DNA from: Massilia sp. TS11
Lineage (GTDB): Bacteria > Pseudomonadota > Gammaproteobacteria > Burkholderiales > Burkholderiaceae_D
Length of the DNA: 64,000 nt
NCBI RefSeq assembly: GCF_022012445.1
Contig: NZ_JAKLTS010000008.1
Location: forward strand, 1 to 64,000
Reading direction: 5' to 3'
The notes under the pieces are model-generated. The model was not told the origin of the DNA. It made no database searches and worked only from the letters and a program-made list of their open reading frames with translations. The stretch's first letter is position 1, and the number at the start of each line of letters is the position of its first letter. The position numbers were made by a program, and so were the translations under genes. This document shows, one piece after another, positions 34,519 through 43,257 of this stretch.

Positions 34519-35913
34519 TCAGTGGGCGTCCTTGCCAAGTGTGGGTGAATCCAGCAGGTGTTGGACCACGCGTTCCATCTTCATGAAACGCGAGCCCTTG
34601 ACCAGCACAGTTGCGTCAGATTTGCTGCCCAGTTGTGAATCCAGTGCTGCCAGTAAGTCGTCGAACTGCGGGTAGTGCCGCGCGCCGTGGCCGGCCATAT
34701 GGCGGGCCAGCTCACCGGTGCACAGCACTGTCTCGATGCCTTTGCCTTGGGCATAGGCGGCGATCTCTTCGTGAAATTGCGGGCCCTGCTCGCCGACTTC
34801 GCCCATGTCGCCCAGCACCAGGATGCGTGGCGCATTCGCCTGCGCCAGCACGTCGATGGCGGCGCGCACCGAATCCGGATTGGCGTTGTAGGTGTCGTCG
34901 ATGATGGTGGCGCCGCAGGCGGCCTGCTTGCGCTGCAGGCGGCCGGAGACGGGGGCGAAGGCTTCCAGCCCGCGCACGATGGCCTCGTCGCTGATGCCGG
35001 CGGCCAGCGCGCAGGCGGTGGCGGCCATCGCATTGCGCGCATTGTGCAGACCGGCGGCGGCCAGCTGCACGCGCAGCTGGCGCGGCGCGCCCACGCCCTT
35101 GATCTCGATATGCAGGGTGGAGCCGAAATCCTGCGGCACCCAGGCGCCCGACACATTCGAGTGCATGTCGAAGCCGAAGGTGATCACGCGCCGCTGGCCA
35201 CGGCTGGTGGCCAGGTTGCGCCACAGCGGGGTGAAGTCCTCGTCGCCGGGGAACACGGCCACGCCATCGGCCGGCAGGGCGGCGATGACGGCGCCGTTTT
35301 CGATGGCCACGGCTTCCACCGTGTGCATGAATTCCTGGTGCTCGCGCTGGGCATTGTTGACCAGGCCGATGGTCGGCTCGGCGATGGCGCTCAGGCGCGC
35401 GATCTCGCCCGGGTGGTTCATGCCCAGTTCGACCACGGCGGCGCGGTGGTGCGGCGCCAGGCGCAGCACGGTCAGCGGCACGCCGATTTCATTATTCAGG
35501 TTGCCGCTGGTGGCCAGGCGCCCCTCGGCGCCGAAGGCCGCAGCCAGGATGGCGGCGATCATTTCCTTGACCGTGGTCTTGCCGTTCGAGCCGCACACCC
35601 CGATCAGCGGAATCGGATGCTGGCGGCGCCAGGCCTTGCCGATCTGGCCCAGGGCCTGCAGGGTATCGGGCACCACGATGGCCGGCAGCGTGCAGCCGGC
35701 CGGCAGCTGCTCCACCACCACCGCGGCCACGCCTTTCTGGCCGACCTGCTCGATGAAGTGGTGGCCGTCGAAATGCTCGCCGCGCAGGGCGACGAACAGC
35801 ATGCCGGGACCGGCCGTGCGGCTGTCCGTGGTAACGCCGGCAAACGCGGCCTGGCCGTGCACGCGGGCGCCGGCCAGCTGGGGAGCGAGTTGGGCCAGGG
35901 TCGACTGCATCAT
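34519..35913 (-). CDS. murF: UDP-MurNAc-tripeptide--D-Ala-D-Ala ligase MurF
   Basis: Last cytoplasmic Mur ligase, adding the D-Ala-D-Ala made by Ddl. 464 residues. The P-loop [13 protein letters not shown] and the C-terminal [12 protein letters not shown] are typical. Two consecutive ATG codons (35913 and 35910) are possible starts; the first overlaps the murE stop by four bases. Confidence 0.96.
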   Translation of the reverse strand: MMQSTLAQLAPQLAGARVHGQAAFAGVTTDSRTAGPGMLFVALRGEHFDGHHFIEQVGQKGVAAVVVEQLPAGCTLPAIVVPDTLQALGQIGKAWRRQHPIPLIGVCGSNGKTTVKEMIAAILAAAFGAEGRLATSGNLNNEIGVPLTVLRLAPHHRAAVVELGMNHPGEIARLSAIAEPTIGLVNNAQREHQEFMHTVEAVAIENGAVIAALPADGVAVFPGDEDFTPLWRNLATSRGQRRVITFGFDMHSNVSGAWVPQDFGSTLHIEIKGVGAPRQLRVQLAAAGLHNARNAMAATACALAAGISDEAIVRGLEAFAPVSGRLQRKQAACGATIIDDTYNANPDSVRAAIDVLAQANAPRILVLGDMGEVGEQGPQFHEEIAAYAQGKGIETVLCTGELARHMAGHGARHYPQFDDLLAALDSQLGSKSDATVLVKGSRFMKMERVVQHLLDSPTLGKDAH

Positions 35914-37430
35914 GCTGGCCTCATCATGGTCATGCGCGCCGACAGCGCCAGCTGGGCGTGGTCGGCGTCGGAGAACGGCATCTTGCGGCCCTTGATCTCC
36001 TGGTAGGGCTCGTGGCCTTTACCGGCCAGCAGAATCACGTCCTGCTTGCCGGCCTGGCGCACGGCGGCCAGGATGGCGGCGGCGCGGTCCTCGATGCACT
36101 GGGTGCTCGAGGCCGGGTGGGCGGCGTCCATGCCGGCCACGATCTGTCCGATGATCGCGTGCGGGTCTTCGCTGCGCGGATTGTCGCTGGTGACCAGCAC
36201 GTGGTCGGCCGCCTGGGCGATCGCCCCCATTTGCGGGCGCTTGCCCGGATCGCGGTCGCCGCCGCAGCCGAATACGCACCACAGCTTGCCGCCGCGCTCC
36301 TCGGCCACGGCGCGCAGGGTGCTCAGGGTTTTTTCCAGCGCGTCGGGCGTGTGCGCGTAGTCGATCACCACCATCGGCGCCTCCTGGCCGCCGATCTGCT
36401 GCATGCGGCCGGGGGCCGGCAGCAGGGCTTCGATGGCGTCCAGCGCGCTGCGCAGCAGCAGGCCCCGGGCCAGCAGCGCGCCCAGCACGGCCAGCGCGTT
36501 CGACACATTGAACTGGCCGACCAGCTGGGTTTTCACATTGGCGCCGCCGAACGGCGAATCGAGATGGAACTCGGTGCCCAGGTGGCGGCTGCGCAGCTGG
36601 CTGGCGCGCAGCAGGCTCACGCCGGCGGGCGCGCTCGCGTCCTGCACGGTATAGCCGATCACCATCACCTCGGGACGGGTGGCGCGCACATGGGCGCAGT
36701 AGCGCTGGCCGGCGGCGTCGTCGAGGTTGATCACGGCCGTCTTCAGGCCGGGCCAGTCGAACAGCATGCGCTTGGCGTCCTCATAGGCCGCCATGGTCTT
36801 GTGGTAGTCGAGGTGGTCGCGCGTCAGATTGGTGAACACGGCGACGTCGAAGTGCATGCCTGCAGCGCGCTCCTGCACCAGGCCGATCGACGAGACTTCG
36901 ATCGCCAGCGCGCGCGCACCGGCGTCGCGCATGGCGCCCAGGCGCGTGGCCAGCAGCAGCGCATCGGGCGTGGTGTTGCCGGTTTCCTCGAACTGGGCTT
37001 CCTGGCGGCCCTGGAACAGGCCGACGCCGAGCGTGCCGATCACGGCGCACGGGTCGCCCGCCCGCGCCAGCGCCTGGCCGAGCCAGACGGCGCACGAGGT
37101 CTTGCCATTGGTGCCGGTCACGCCGACGGTGAACATGCCCTGGTCCGGCATGCCGAGCACCGCATGGGCGATCGGGCCGGCCAGCGGCTTGAGGCCGGCC
37201 ACGGCCAGATGCGGGACCTGCCAGGCCGGATTCCATTCAAAGCCGGCCGCCTCGTGCAGCACGGCGCTGGCGCCGGCTTCGATAGCCTGCTCGATGAAGC
37301 GGCGGCCGTCGCCGGCCTCGCCCGGATAGGCGAAGAACACGTCGCCGCGCTGCACCCGGCGCGAGTCCGAAGTCATGCCGGCCTGCGGGGCCTGGCGCTG
37401 GATCCATTGGCAGATATCGGCCACGCGCAT
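35910..37430 (-). CDS. murE: UDP-MurNAc-tripeptide synthetase MurE (meso-DAP type)
   Basis: Adds the third stem residue. 506 residues. P-loop [22 protein letters not shown] and the specificity motif DNPR (in TSDNPRSEDP) are visible; DNPR marks enzymes that use meso-diaminopimelate. The start ATG 37430 overlaps the end of ftsI. Confidence 0.97.
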   Translation of the reverse strand: MRVADICQWIQRQAPQAGMTSDSRRVQRGDVFFAYPGEAGDGRRFIEQAIEAGASAVLHEAAGFEWNPAWQVPHLAVAGLKPLAGPIAHAVLGMPDQGMFTVGVTGTNGKTSCAVWLGQALARAGDPCAVIGTLGVGLFQGRQEAQFEETGNTTPDALLLATRLGAMRDAGARALAIEVSSIGLVQERAAGMHFDVAVFTNLTRDHLDYHKTMAAYEDAKRMLFDWPGLKTAVINLDDAAGQRYCAHVRATRPEVMVIGYTVQDASAPAGVSLLRASQLRSRHLGTEFHLDSPFGGANVKTQLVGQFNVSNALAVLGALLARGLLLRSALDAIEALLPAPGRMQQIGGQEAPMVVIDYAHTPDALEKTLSTLRAVAEERGGKLWCVFGCGGDRDPGKRPQMGAIAQAADHVLVTSDNPRSEDPHAIIGQIVAGMDAAHPASSTQCIEDRAAAILAAVRQAGKQDVILLAGKGHEPYQEIKGRKMPFSDADHAQLALSARMTMMRPA

Positions 37431-39205
37431 CACATGCTCTCCTCGATGGCGTTGGCCGGGATGATGATATTGGTGACCGAAGAATCGGGCGGCACATTGG
37501 CCGCGCGCAGGGCGTTCGCGGCCAGCAGCGAGAAGGTCGGCGCGGCCACGCCGCCGCCGGTGTGCACGGCGCCGACCGGATCGTCGACCATCACCGCGAT
37601 CACGAAGCGCGGCTTGGACATCGGCGCGATGCCGACGAAGGAAGCAATGTAGTGCGACTGCGAATAGCGGCCGTTGATGATCTTCTGGGCGGTGCCGGTC
37701 TTGCCGCCGACGCGGTAGCCGGGCACCTGGGCCTGCGGCGCCGTGCCTTCCGGGCTGACCACCATTTCCAGCATTTCGCGCATCTGGGCCGCCGTCTTGG
37801 GCGAGATCACCGGGGTGCCTTGGGGCGGCTCGCTGAGCTTCTGGAAGGACAGCGGAATGATGTCGCCGTCGCGCCCGTAGATCATGTAGGAGCGCGCCAG
37901 CTGCAGCAGCGACACCGAGATGCCCTGACCGAAGGCCATATTCGCCTGCTCGATCGGACGCCAGGATTTGTAGGGGCGCACGCGGCCCGCCACGGCGCCG
38001 GGGAAGCCGAATTTGGGCGCCTGGCCGAAGCCCGACTTGGTGAAGATCTCCCACATGTCCTGGGCCGGCATCGGCAGCGCGATCTTCGACATGCCGACGT
38101 TGGAGGACTTCTGGATGATCTGCTTGACCGTCAGCAGGCCGTGCGCGTGCGAGTCGCGCACCGTGTGGTCGCCGATGGTGATGCGGCCGGGCGAGGTGTC
38201 GAACACCGTCTCCGGCGTGATGCGCTTGTTCTCCAGGGCCAGGGCCACGGTCAGCGGCTTGAGCGTGGAACCCGGCTCGAAGGTGTCGGTCAGCACGCGG
38301 TTGCGCAGCTGCTCGCCGGTCAGGGTCGAGCGCTCGTTCGGGTTGTACGAGGGCCAGTTGGCCAGGGCCAGCACTTCGCCCGTGTGGATGTCGAGCACCA
38401 CCGCGGCGGCGGCCTTGGCGTTGTACTTCTGGACCGCTTCCTTGATCTGGGTGAAGGCGATGTACTGCAGCTTGGAGTCGACCGACAAGGTCAGGTCCTT
38501 GCCGTCGCGCGGCTCCTTCATGGCGCCGATGTCTTCGATGATGCGGCCGAGGCGGTCGCGGATCACGCGCCGGCTGCCGGGCTGGCCGACCAGGGTCTTC
38601 TGCTGGCCGAGTTCGATGCCTTCCTGGCCGACGTCTTCCACGTTGGTGAAGCCGACCAGGTGGGTCATCACTTCGCCCTGCGGGTAGAAGCGCTTGTAGT
38701 CCTTGCGCAGGTCGATGCCGGGCAGATCGAGCTTGGCGATCTGCTCGGCCGCGTCGAGCTCCACCTGGCGCTTGATCAGCACCGAGTCGCGCTGCACGCT
38801 GAGCTTCTTGCGCAGCTCGGCTTCGGGCATCTCGAGCAGCTTGGCCAGCTCGCTCAGTTTGGCGGCCGGGGCTTCGCGCAGCACTTCGGGCTCCACGTAC
38901 AGGGCCTTGGCCGGCAGCGAGGAGGCCAGCACCTGGCCATTGCGGTCGGTGATCTTGCCACGCGTGGCCGGCAGTTCGAAGGTGCGCGCGTAGCGGATTT
39001 CGCCCTGGCGCTGCAGGAACTGGGTCGACATGCCCTGCAGCCAGAGCGCACGCACGGCCAGCGCGGCGAAGGCGAGGAACAGCACGAACACCACGAAGCG
39101 CGAGCGCCAGCTCGGCATGCGCACGGCCAGCACCGGGCTGGTCGTGAATTTCACGCCCTGGCCGGCCGCCACACGCTGCTGGTGGGTGCGCTCGCTGCGC
39201 TTCAT
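37430..39205 (-). CDS. ftsI: Septal transpeptidase FtsI (PBP3)
   Basis: Class B penicillin-binding protein for septal cross-linking, partner of FtsW. 591 residues: cytoplasmic basic tail, one TM helix (about 36-56), pedestal domain, transpeptidase domain. Active-site motifs: Ser313 in FEPGSTLKPL (SxxK), KSSNVGM (SxN) and GKTGTAQ (KTG). It overlaps ftsL by four bases. Confidence 0.97.
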   Translation of the reverse strand: MKRSERTHQQRVAAGQGVKFTTSPVLAVRMPSWRSRFVVFVLFLAFAALAVRALWLQGMSTQFLQRQGEIRYARTFELPATRGKITDRNGQVLASSLPAKALYVEPEVLREAPAAKLSELAKLLEMPEAELRKKLSVQRDSVLIKRQVELDAAEQIAKLDLPGIDLRKDYKRFYPQGEVMTHLVGFTNVEDVGQEGIELGQQKTLVGQPGSRRVIRDRLGRIIEDIGAMKEPRDGKDLTLSVDSKLQYIAFTQIKEAVQKYNAKAAAAVVLDIHTGEVLALANWPSYNPNERSTLTGEQLRNRVLTDTFEPGSTLKPLTVALALENKRITPETVFDTSPGRITIGDHTVRDSHAHGLLTVKQIIQKSSNVGMSKIALPMPAQDMWEIFTKSGFGQAPKFGFPGAVAGRVRPYKSWRPIEQANMAFGQGISVSLLQLARSYMIYGRDGDIIPLSFQKLSEPPQGTPVISPKTAAQMREMLEMVVSPEGTAPQAQVPGYRVGGKTGTAQKIINGRYSQSHYIASFVGIAPMSKPRFVIAVMVDDPVGAVHTGGGVAAPTFSLLAANALRAANVPPDSSVTNIIIPANAIEESM

Positions 39206-39471
39206 TTCTTCTCCGTCAGATACTGGGTGCGGGCCGCCGTCAGCGGCACCATGTTCAGATCGGTGCGCGCGATCTGCTCGATGCGCGCGCTCTTGCCCAG
39301 GGTCGACTGGTCGAGCTGGAGCTGGGTCCATTCGATGTCGAGCTGGCGCGTTTCGCTGTTCGCGCGCTCGACTTCGATGAACAGGTGGCGCGCCTGGTAC
39401 TGGGCATTGACCAGCGAGGCGGCGCTGGCCACCAGGCCGGCCGTCAGCAGCAGATTGAGCTTGCCGTTCAT
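39202..39471 (-). CDS. ftsL: Cell division protein FtsL
   Basis: 89-residue bitopic divisome protein: short N-terminus, TM helix (about 5-23), then a periplasmic coiled coil (about 30-70) that pairs with FtsB. Little sequence conservation is expected; the call rests on topology and place between rsmH and ftsI. Confidence 0.93.
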   Translation of the reverse strand: MNGKLNLLLTAGLVASAASLVNAQYQARHLFIEVERANSETRQLDIEWTQLQLDQSTLGKSARIEQIARTDLNMVPLTAARTQYLTEKK

Positions 39472-40430
39472 GCGGCCTCCCGCAGGGCGAGGCGCTCGGC
39501 CACGCGCAGCACGGCCGAACGGGCGCGCGGGTTGTCGGCCACTTCGTCCGCGCCCGGCTTGAGCTTGGCCACCAGCTTCATCTCGGGCTGGGGCAGGTCT
39601 TCGGCGCGGATCGGCAGGCGGCGGTCGGGCTGGGGAGCCTTGGCTTTGCTGGCCAGGAACTGCTTGACCATGCGGTCTTCCAGCGAGTGGAAGGCGATCA
39701 CGGCCAGGCGCGCGCCCGGGGCCAGCAAGGCGTAGGCGGCGTTCAGCCCAGCTTCGAGGTCCTCAAGCTCTTGATTGACGAAAATCCGGATAGCTTGAAA
39801 GGTGCGAGTGGCCGGATCTTTGCCCTTTTCCCGGGTTTTAACTGCGTCCGCCACGATACCGGCAAGCTGCCGTGTGCCTGAAATTGGCTCGACTGCCCGG
39901 CGAGCAACAATCGCCTTTGCAATCTGAAAAGCAAACCGTTCTTCCCCATAATCTCGAATCACCTTCTCAAGTTGTTGTTCAGTCACGACGGCGAGCCAGT
40001 CGGCCGCCGACATGCCGCGCGTGGTGTCCATGCGCATGTCGAGCGGACCGTCGTTGCGGAAGGAAAAGCCACGTGCCGCATCGTCCACCTGGGGCGATGA
40101 GATACCGAGGTCGAGCAAAATGCCGTCGACCTGGTGGATGCCGCGCGCTTCCAGCGCCGCCCGCATCGTGGCAAACGAATCGTGCACGATGGAGAAGCGC
40201 GGATCGTCGATGCGCGCGGCCGTGGCAATGGCTTGCGGATCTTTGTCGAAGGCGATCAGGCGCGCCCCGGGAGCGAGTTGCGAAAGGATCAGGCGGCTGT
40301 GGCCCCCGCGGCCGAACGTGCCGTCGACATAGGTGCCGGCGGCGCGCGGGCCTGCCAGATTCAGGGCAGCCACAGCTTCGTGGAGCAGCACCGTGCGGTG
40401 CTCAAATTGCGGCAGGGCCGGGTGCGTCAT
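39468..40430 (-). CDS. rsmH: 16S rRNA C1402 N4-methyltransferase RsmH (MraW)
   Basis: SAM-dependent methyltransferase acting on 16S rRNA C1402. 320 residues. The SAM motif [13 protein letters not shown] and DLGISSPQ are clear, and the C-terminal [12 protein letters not shown] is complete. About residues 147-224 (39757-39990) are encoded with clearly more A/T-ending codons than the rest of the gene and its neighbours, although frame and protein motifs stay intact; see findings. Confidence 0.97.
   Translation of the reverse strand: MTHPALPQFEHRTVLLHEAVAALNLAGPRAAGTYVDGTFGRGGHSRLILSQLAPGARLIAFDKDPQAIATAARIDDPRFSIVHDSFATMRAALEARGIHQVDGILLDLGISSPQVDDAARGFSFRNDGPLDMRMDTTRGMSAADWLAVVTEQQLEKVIRDYGEERFAFQIAKAIVARRAVEPISGTRQLAGIVADAVKTREKGKDPATRTFQAIRIFVNQELEDLEAGLNAAYALLAPGARLAVIAFHSLEDRMVKQFLASKAKAPQPDRRLPIRAEDLPQPEMKLVAKLKPGADEVADNPRARSAVLRVAERLALREAA
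39757..39990. other. Low-G+C patch inside rsmH
   Basis: Within this stretch many codons end in A or T (for example Gln CAA, Leu CTT/TTG, Lys AAA, Ile ATT), whereas on both sides nearly all end in G or C. The edges are fairly abrupt. The encoded protein is continuous and well conserved, so this is a change at the nucleotide level only. Confidence 0.7.
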
Positions 40431-40439
40431 CGACCTGCC

Positions 40440-40868
40440 TTAGAAAGTGAAGTTAGCCAAAGCGTCGGGCATGCCGCCGGCGATGGCGGCCTGCTCGTCC
40501 TGCGCCAGCTTGGCGGCGTCCCAGATCTCGAACTTGGCGCCCATGCCAAGCATCATCACGTCCTTTTGCAGACCGGCAGCGGCGCGCAGCTCGCCCGGAA
40601 TCAGAATGCGGCCGGCGCTGTCCATATCGACATCGCTGGCCGAGCCCAGGTAGATACGCTGCCAGGCGCGCGCCTGGATCGGCCAGGCGGCGATTTTCTC
40701 GCGGTGCTGCTCCCACACGGGGCGCGGGAACAGCAGCAGGCAGCCACTCGGGTCCTTGGTGAGCGTGAGCCGTCCTTCGCACTGGATAGCCAGTACGTCG
40801 CGATGCTTGGCAGGGATACTCATCCTGCCCTTGGCATCGAGATTTATCGCGGACGTGCCTTGAAACAC
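40440..40868 (-). CDS. mraZ: Transcriptional regulator MraZ
   Basis: 142 residues with two SpoVT/AbrB-like repeats: [22 protein letters not shown] at the start, and a second around [18 protein letters not shown]. MraZ represses its own dcw cluster by binding repeated GTG-type boxes; four such boxes lie directly upstream (40933-40968). First gene of the cluster, nine bases before rsmH. Confidence 0.96.
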   Translation of the reverse strand: MFQGTSAINLDAKGRMSIPAKHRDVLAIQCEGRLTLTKDPSGCLLLFPRPVWEQHREKIAAWPIQARAWQRIYLGSASDVDMDSAGRILIPGELRAAAGLQKDVMMLGMGAKFEIWDAAKLAQDEQAAIAGGMPDALANFTF

Positions 40869-40932
40869 GGTGGTCCTTCGCTCAGGAGTTTGTCTTTATT
40901 TTTGGTGAAACTTGGCGCGGCTTGCCAAAAAA

Positions 40933-40968
40933 TCCCACAAAACGACACTTTTTCACACTGGCGCCCAC
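40933..40968 (-). promoter_or_regulatory. Four MraZ-binding boxes upstream of mraZ
   Basis: Read on the minus strand, four hexamers follow one another at an exact ten-base period with four-base spacers: GTGGGC (40963-40968), GTGTGA (40953-40958), GTGTCG (40943-40948), GTGGGA (40933-40938). This matches the known MraZ operator layout of direct GTG-containing repeats one helical turn apart. They lie 65-100 bases upstream of the mraZ start and predict autoregulation. Confidence 0.85.
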
Positions 40969-41129
40969 TTTAAAGGACGGGTCCTGCGGGGTCAAGCGTT
41001 TTCAGGCGTCCAAAATCGTGTTTTTTTCCAACAATTCAAAGACTTAGCGCACATCGCTGAAGTCTGATGCAAGGAAAAAATCGAGATAAATTAGGTACTT
41101 AGAAAACGAACTGAATGTGGCGTGTGAGC

Positions 41130-41184
41130 AATACACATGGGTTTTTCATTGCCGAAAATTTTCGACGGCAAGGAGTTGTGTATT
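41130..41184. repeat. Nested palindrome in the glpK-mraZ gap
   Basis: Outer arms AATACACA (41130-41137) and TGTGTATT (41177-41184), middle arms TTGCCG (41149-41154) and CGGCAA (41166-41171), and a central perfect palindrome CGAAAATTTTCG (41153-41164), all nearly concentric. Function unknown; it is not followed by a clear T-run on either strand. Confidence 0.6.
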
Positions 41185-41293
41185 TGCTACTGGATGCGAG
41201 CGGGATAGGCGCGGCCGCGGTGGGCCGCCGGATTCGATAGGTAAATGCCGGGATGCAGCGACAGCGCGATTGTCAGGGCGCGCGGGAAATAAT

Positions 41294-42793
41294 TCAAGCA
41301 AGCTCGTCCGGACGAGCCCAGTCGCGCGCCCGCGCCACCGCGCGCGCCCACTCGGCCATGCGGGCCGCGCGCTGCTCGGCCGCCATGCGCGGTTCGAACA
41401 CGCGTTCGCTGCGCCACAGGGCGGCGATTTCTTCGCGCGTCTCCCAGAAGCCGACCGCCAGCCCGGCCAGATAGGCCGCCCCCAGGGCCGTGGTCTCGGT
41501 CACGCGCGGGCGCACCAGCGGCACCCCGAGCAGATCGGCCTGGAACTGCATCAGCAGGTCGTTGCGGGCGGCGCCGCCGTCGGCGCGCACCTCGCTGACG
41601 GCGGTGGCGGCGTCGCTCTGCATGGCCGCCAGCAGCTCGGCGCTCTGGTAGGCGATGGCTTCGAGCGCGGCGCGCGCGATATGGGCGCGCGTGCTGCCAC
41701 GGCTCATGCCGAGCAGGGTGCCGCGCGCATACGGGTCCCAGTGCGGCGCGCCGAGGCCGACGAAGGCCGGCACCAGGAACACGCCGTCGCTGTCGGGCAC
41801 GCTGGCGGCCAGGGCTTCGACCTCGCCGCTGTGGGCGATGATGCCCAGCCCGTCGCGCAGCCACTGGACGGTGGCCCCGCCCATGAACACGCTGCCCTCG
41901 AGCAGATAGTCGGTGGCGCCGTCGATGCGCCAGCCGACCGTGGCCAGCAGGCGGTTGACCGAGTGCGGCACGTGGCGCCCGGCTTGCATCAGCATGAAGC
42001 AGCCGGTGCCGTAGGTATTCTTCACCATGCCAGGGCGCAGGCAGGCCTGGCCGAAGGTGGCGGCCTGCTGGTCGCCGGCGATGCCGGCCAGCGGCACCGG
42101 CGCGCCGAACAGGTGGGCGTGGGTCGGGCCGATTTCCTCGGCCGAGGAGACGATCTGGGGCAGCAGGCTGTCGGGGATATTCAACAGGTCGAGCAGCTCC
42201 TGGTCCCAGCGCAGCAGGTGGATATTAAACAGCATCGTGCGCGAGGCATTGCTGACGTCGGTGACATGGCGCCCGGTCAGCTGCCAGGCCAGCCAGCTGT
42301 CGATAGTGCCGAAGGCCAGTTCGCCGCGTTCGGCGCGCTGGCGCGCTCCGGGCACATGGTCGAGCAGCCAGGCCAGCTTGGAAGCGGAAAAATACGGGTC
42401 CAGCTCCAGGCCCGTATTGGCGCGGATGCGGGCCGCCTTGCCGGCGCTGCGCAGCGCGTCGCAGTCGGCCGCCGTGCGCCGGTCCTGCCAGACGATGGCC
42501 GGGGCCAGCGGTGCGCCGCTCGCGCGGTCCCACAGCACCGTGGTTTCACGCTGGTTGGCGATGCCGATCGCGGCCAGCTGGCGCGCCGTCACGCCCTGCT
42601 CGGCCAGCACCTGGCGCGCGCAGGCCAGCTGGCTGCGCCAGATCGCCATCGGATCGTGCTCGACCCAGCCGGGCATGGGAAAGGATTGGGGAAATTCCTG
42701 CTGGGCGCTGCCGCAGGGGACGCCCTCGTGGTTGAACAGGATGGCACGCGAACTGGTCGTGCCTTGGTCGAGCGCCAGAATATAGCTCTGCAT
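41294..42793 (-). CDS. glpK: Glycerol kinase
   Basis: FGGY-family kinase making glycerol 3-phosphate. 499 residues from the ATG at 42793 ([20 protein letters not shown]). [23 protein letters not shown] and the substrate-binding stretch around DQQAATFGQ are typical of GlpK. No glpF, glpD or glpR lies beside it: it stands between rnpB and the mraZ promoter region. Confidence 0.96.
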   Translation of the reverse strand: MQSYILALDQGTTSSRAILFNHEGVPCGSAQQEFPQSFPMPGWVEHDPMAIWRSQLACARQVLAEQGVTARQLAAIGIANQRETTVLWDRASGAPLAPAIVWQDRRTAADCDALRSAGKAARIRANTGLELDPYFSASKLAWLLDHVPGARQRAERGELAFGTIDSWLAWQLTGRHVTDVSNASRTMLFNIHLLRWDQELLDLLNIPDSLLPQIVSSAEEIGPTHAHLFGAPVPLAGIAGDQQAATFGQACLRPGMVKNTYGTGCFMLMQAGRHVPHSVNRLLATVGWRIDGATDYLLEGSVFMGGATVQWLRDGLGIIAHSGEVEALAASVPDSDGVFLVPAFVGLGAPHWDPYARGTLLGMSRGSTRAHIARAALEAIAYQSAELLAAMQSDAATAVSEVRADGGAARNDLLMQFQADLLGVPLVRPRVTETTALGAAYLAGLAVGFWETREEIAALWRSERVFEPRMAAEQRAARMAEWARAVARARDWARPDELA

Positions 42794-42812
42794 AAGACCC
42801 CGCATGCAAAAT

Positions 42813-43146
42813 GTGAAGCGAGCCGATAGGCCGGATTCTGTTACGGCGCTTGCGCGCTATGACAGCCATTCCTCTAGGCGCCCCATTGCTGGTGCGCTCA
42901 AGCTCCCTACCCGCACGCTCCGCGAGCCGCCTCAACGCGTGCCTATTTGGGATTGCTCCAGGTGGAGGTTACCGCGTTTCACCGTAACTGAATACGCTCG
43001 TCTCTGTGGCCCTATTCCTCGCCTTATACCCGTCAAGACGGGCTTTCAGCGGACGGCCGTTAGCCGTCACCCTGCTCTGTGGAGTCCGGACCTTCCTCCC
43101 GCCCGGCCCTTGCGGACCCGGCCAGCGGCTGTCTGGCTCACTTCAC
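42813..43146 (-). ncRNA. rnpB: RNase P RNA (class A)
   Basis: Catalytic RNA that matures tRNA 5' ends. Read on the minus strand it begins GTGAAGTGAGCCAGACAGCC and ends GGCTCGCTTCAC, the two ends forming helix P1. Conserved blocks are recognisable: GGAGGAAGGTCCGGACTCCA, CAGGGTGACGGCTAACGG, and GGTGAAACGCGGTAACCTCC. About 334 bases, a normal bacterial class A size. Exact ends are set by P1 pairing and could differ by a few bases. Confidence 0.96.
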
Positions 43147-43152
43147 GCCGCC

Positions 43153-43158
43153 ATTATA
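43153..43158 (-). promoter_or_regulatory. -10 box of rnpB
   Basis: A perfect TATAAT on the minus strand lies seven bases upstream of the RNase P RNA 5' end. A matching -35 is weak. Position and quality fit a strong constitutive promoter. Confidence 0.75.
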
Positions 43159-43257
43159 GCCTGCGGCGGATTCTGAAAGTTAGTGTCGTTTTTTGAAAAG
43201 CCCGCGCCGCGAGGGCCCTCGTACAATGGCGCAGAGCCTGTTTTGCGAGACACCATC

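Larger units (their letters stand above)
40869..41293. other. AT-rich gap between glpK and mraZ
   Basis: This 425-base stretch holds the MraZ boxes and presumably the main dcw promoter near mraZ, and a nested palindrome at 41130-41184. The part from about 40890 to 41190 is visibly richer in A and T than the surrounding genes. No convincing coding frame was found in it. Confidence 0.6.

Noticed and set aside
39757..39990. Insertion of a mobile element in rsmH.
   Set aside because: The protein is continuous and all methyltransferase motifs are in order; there are no terminal repeats or target duplications. Only codon choice is changed.
41117..42829. Open frame of 570 codons on the plus strand opposite glpK.
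   Set aside because: GlpK is clear on the minus strand; the opposite frame is a shadow and crosses the nested palindrome.
43183..43257. N-terminal extension of the TPP enzyme.
   Set aside because: It would run through the rnpB promoter neighbourhood and adds residues unlike the family; ATG 43258 gives the normal N-terminus.
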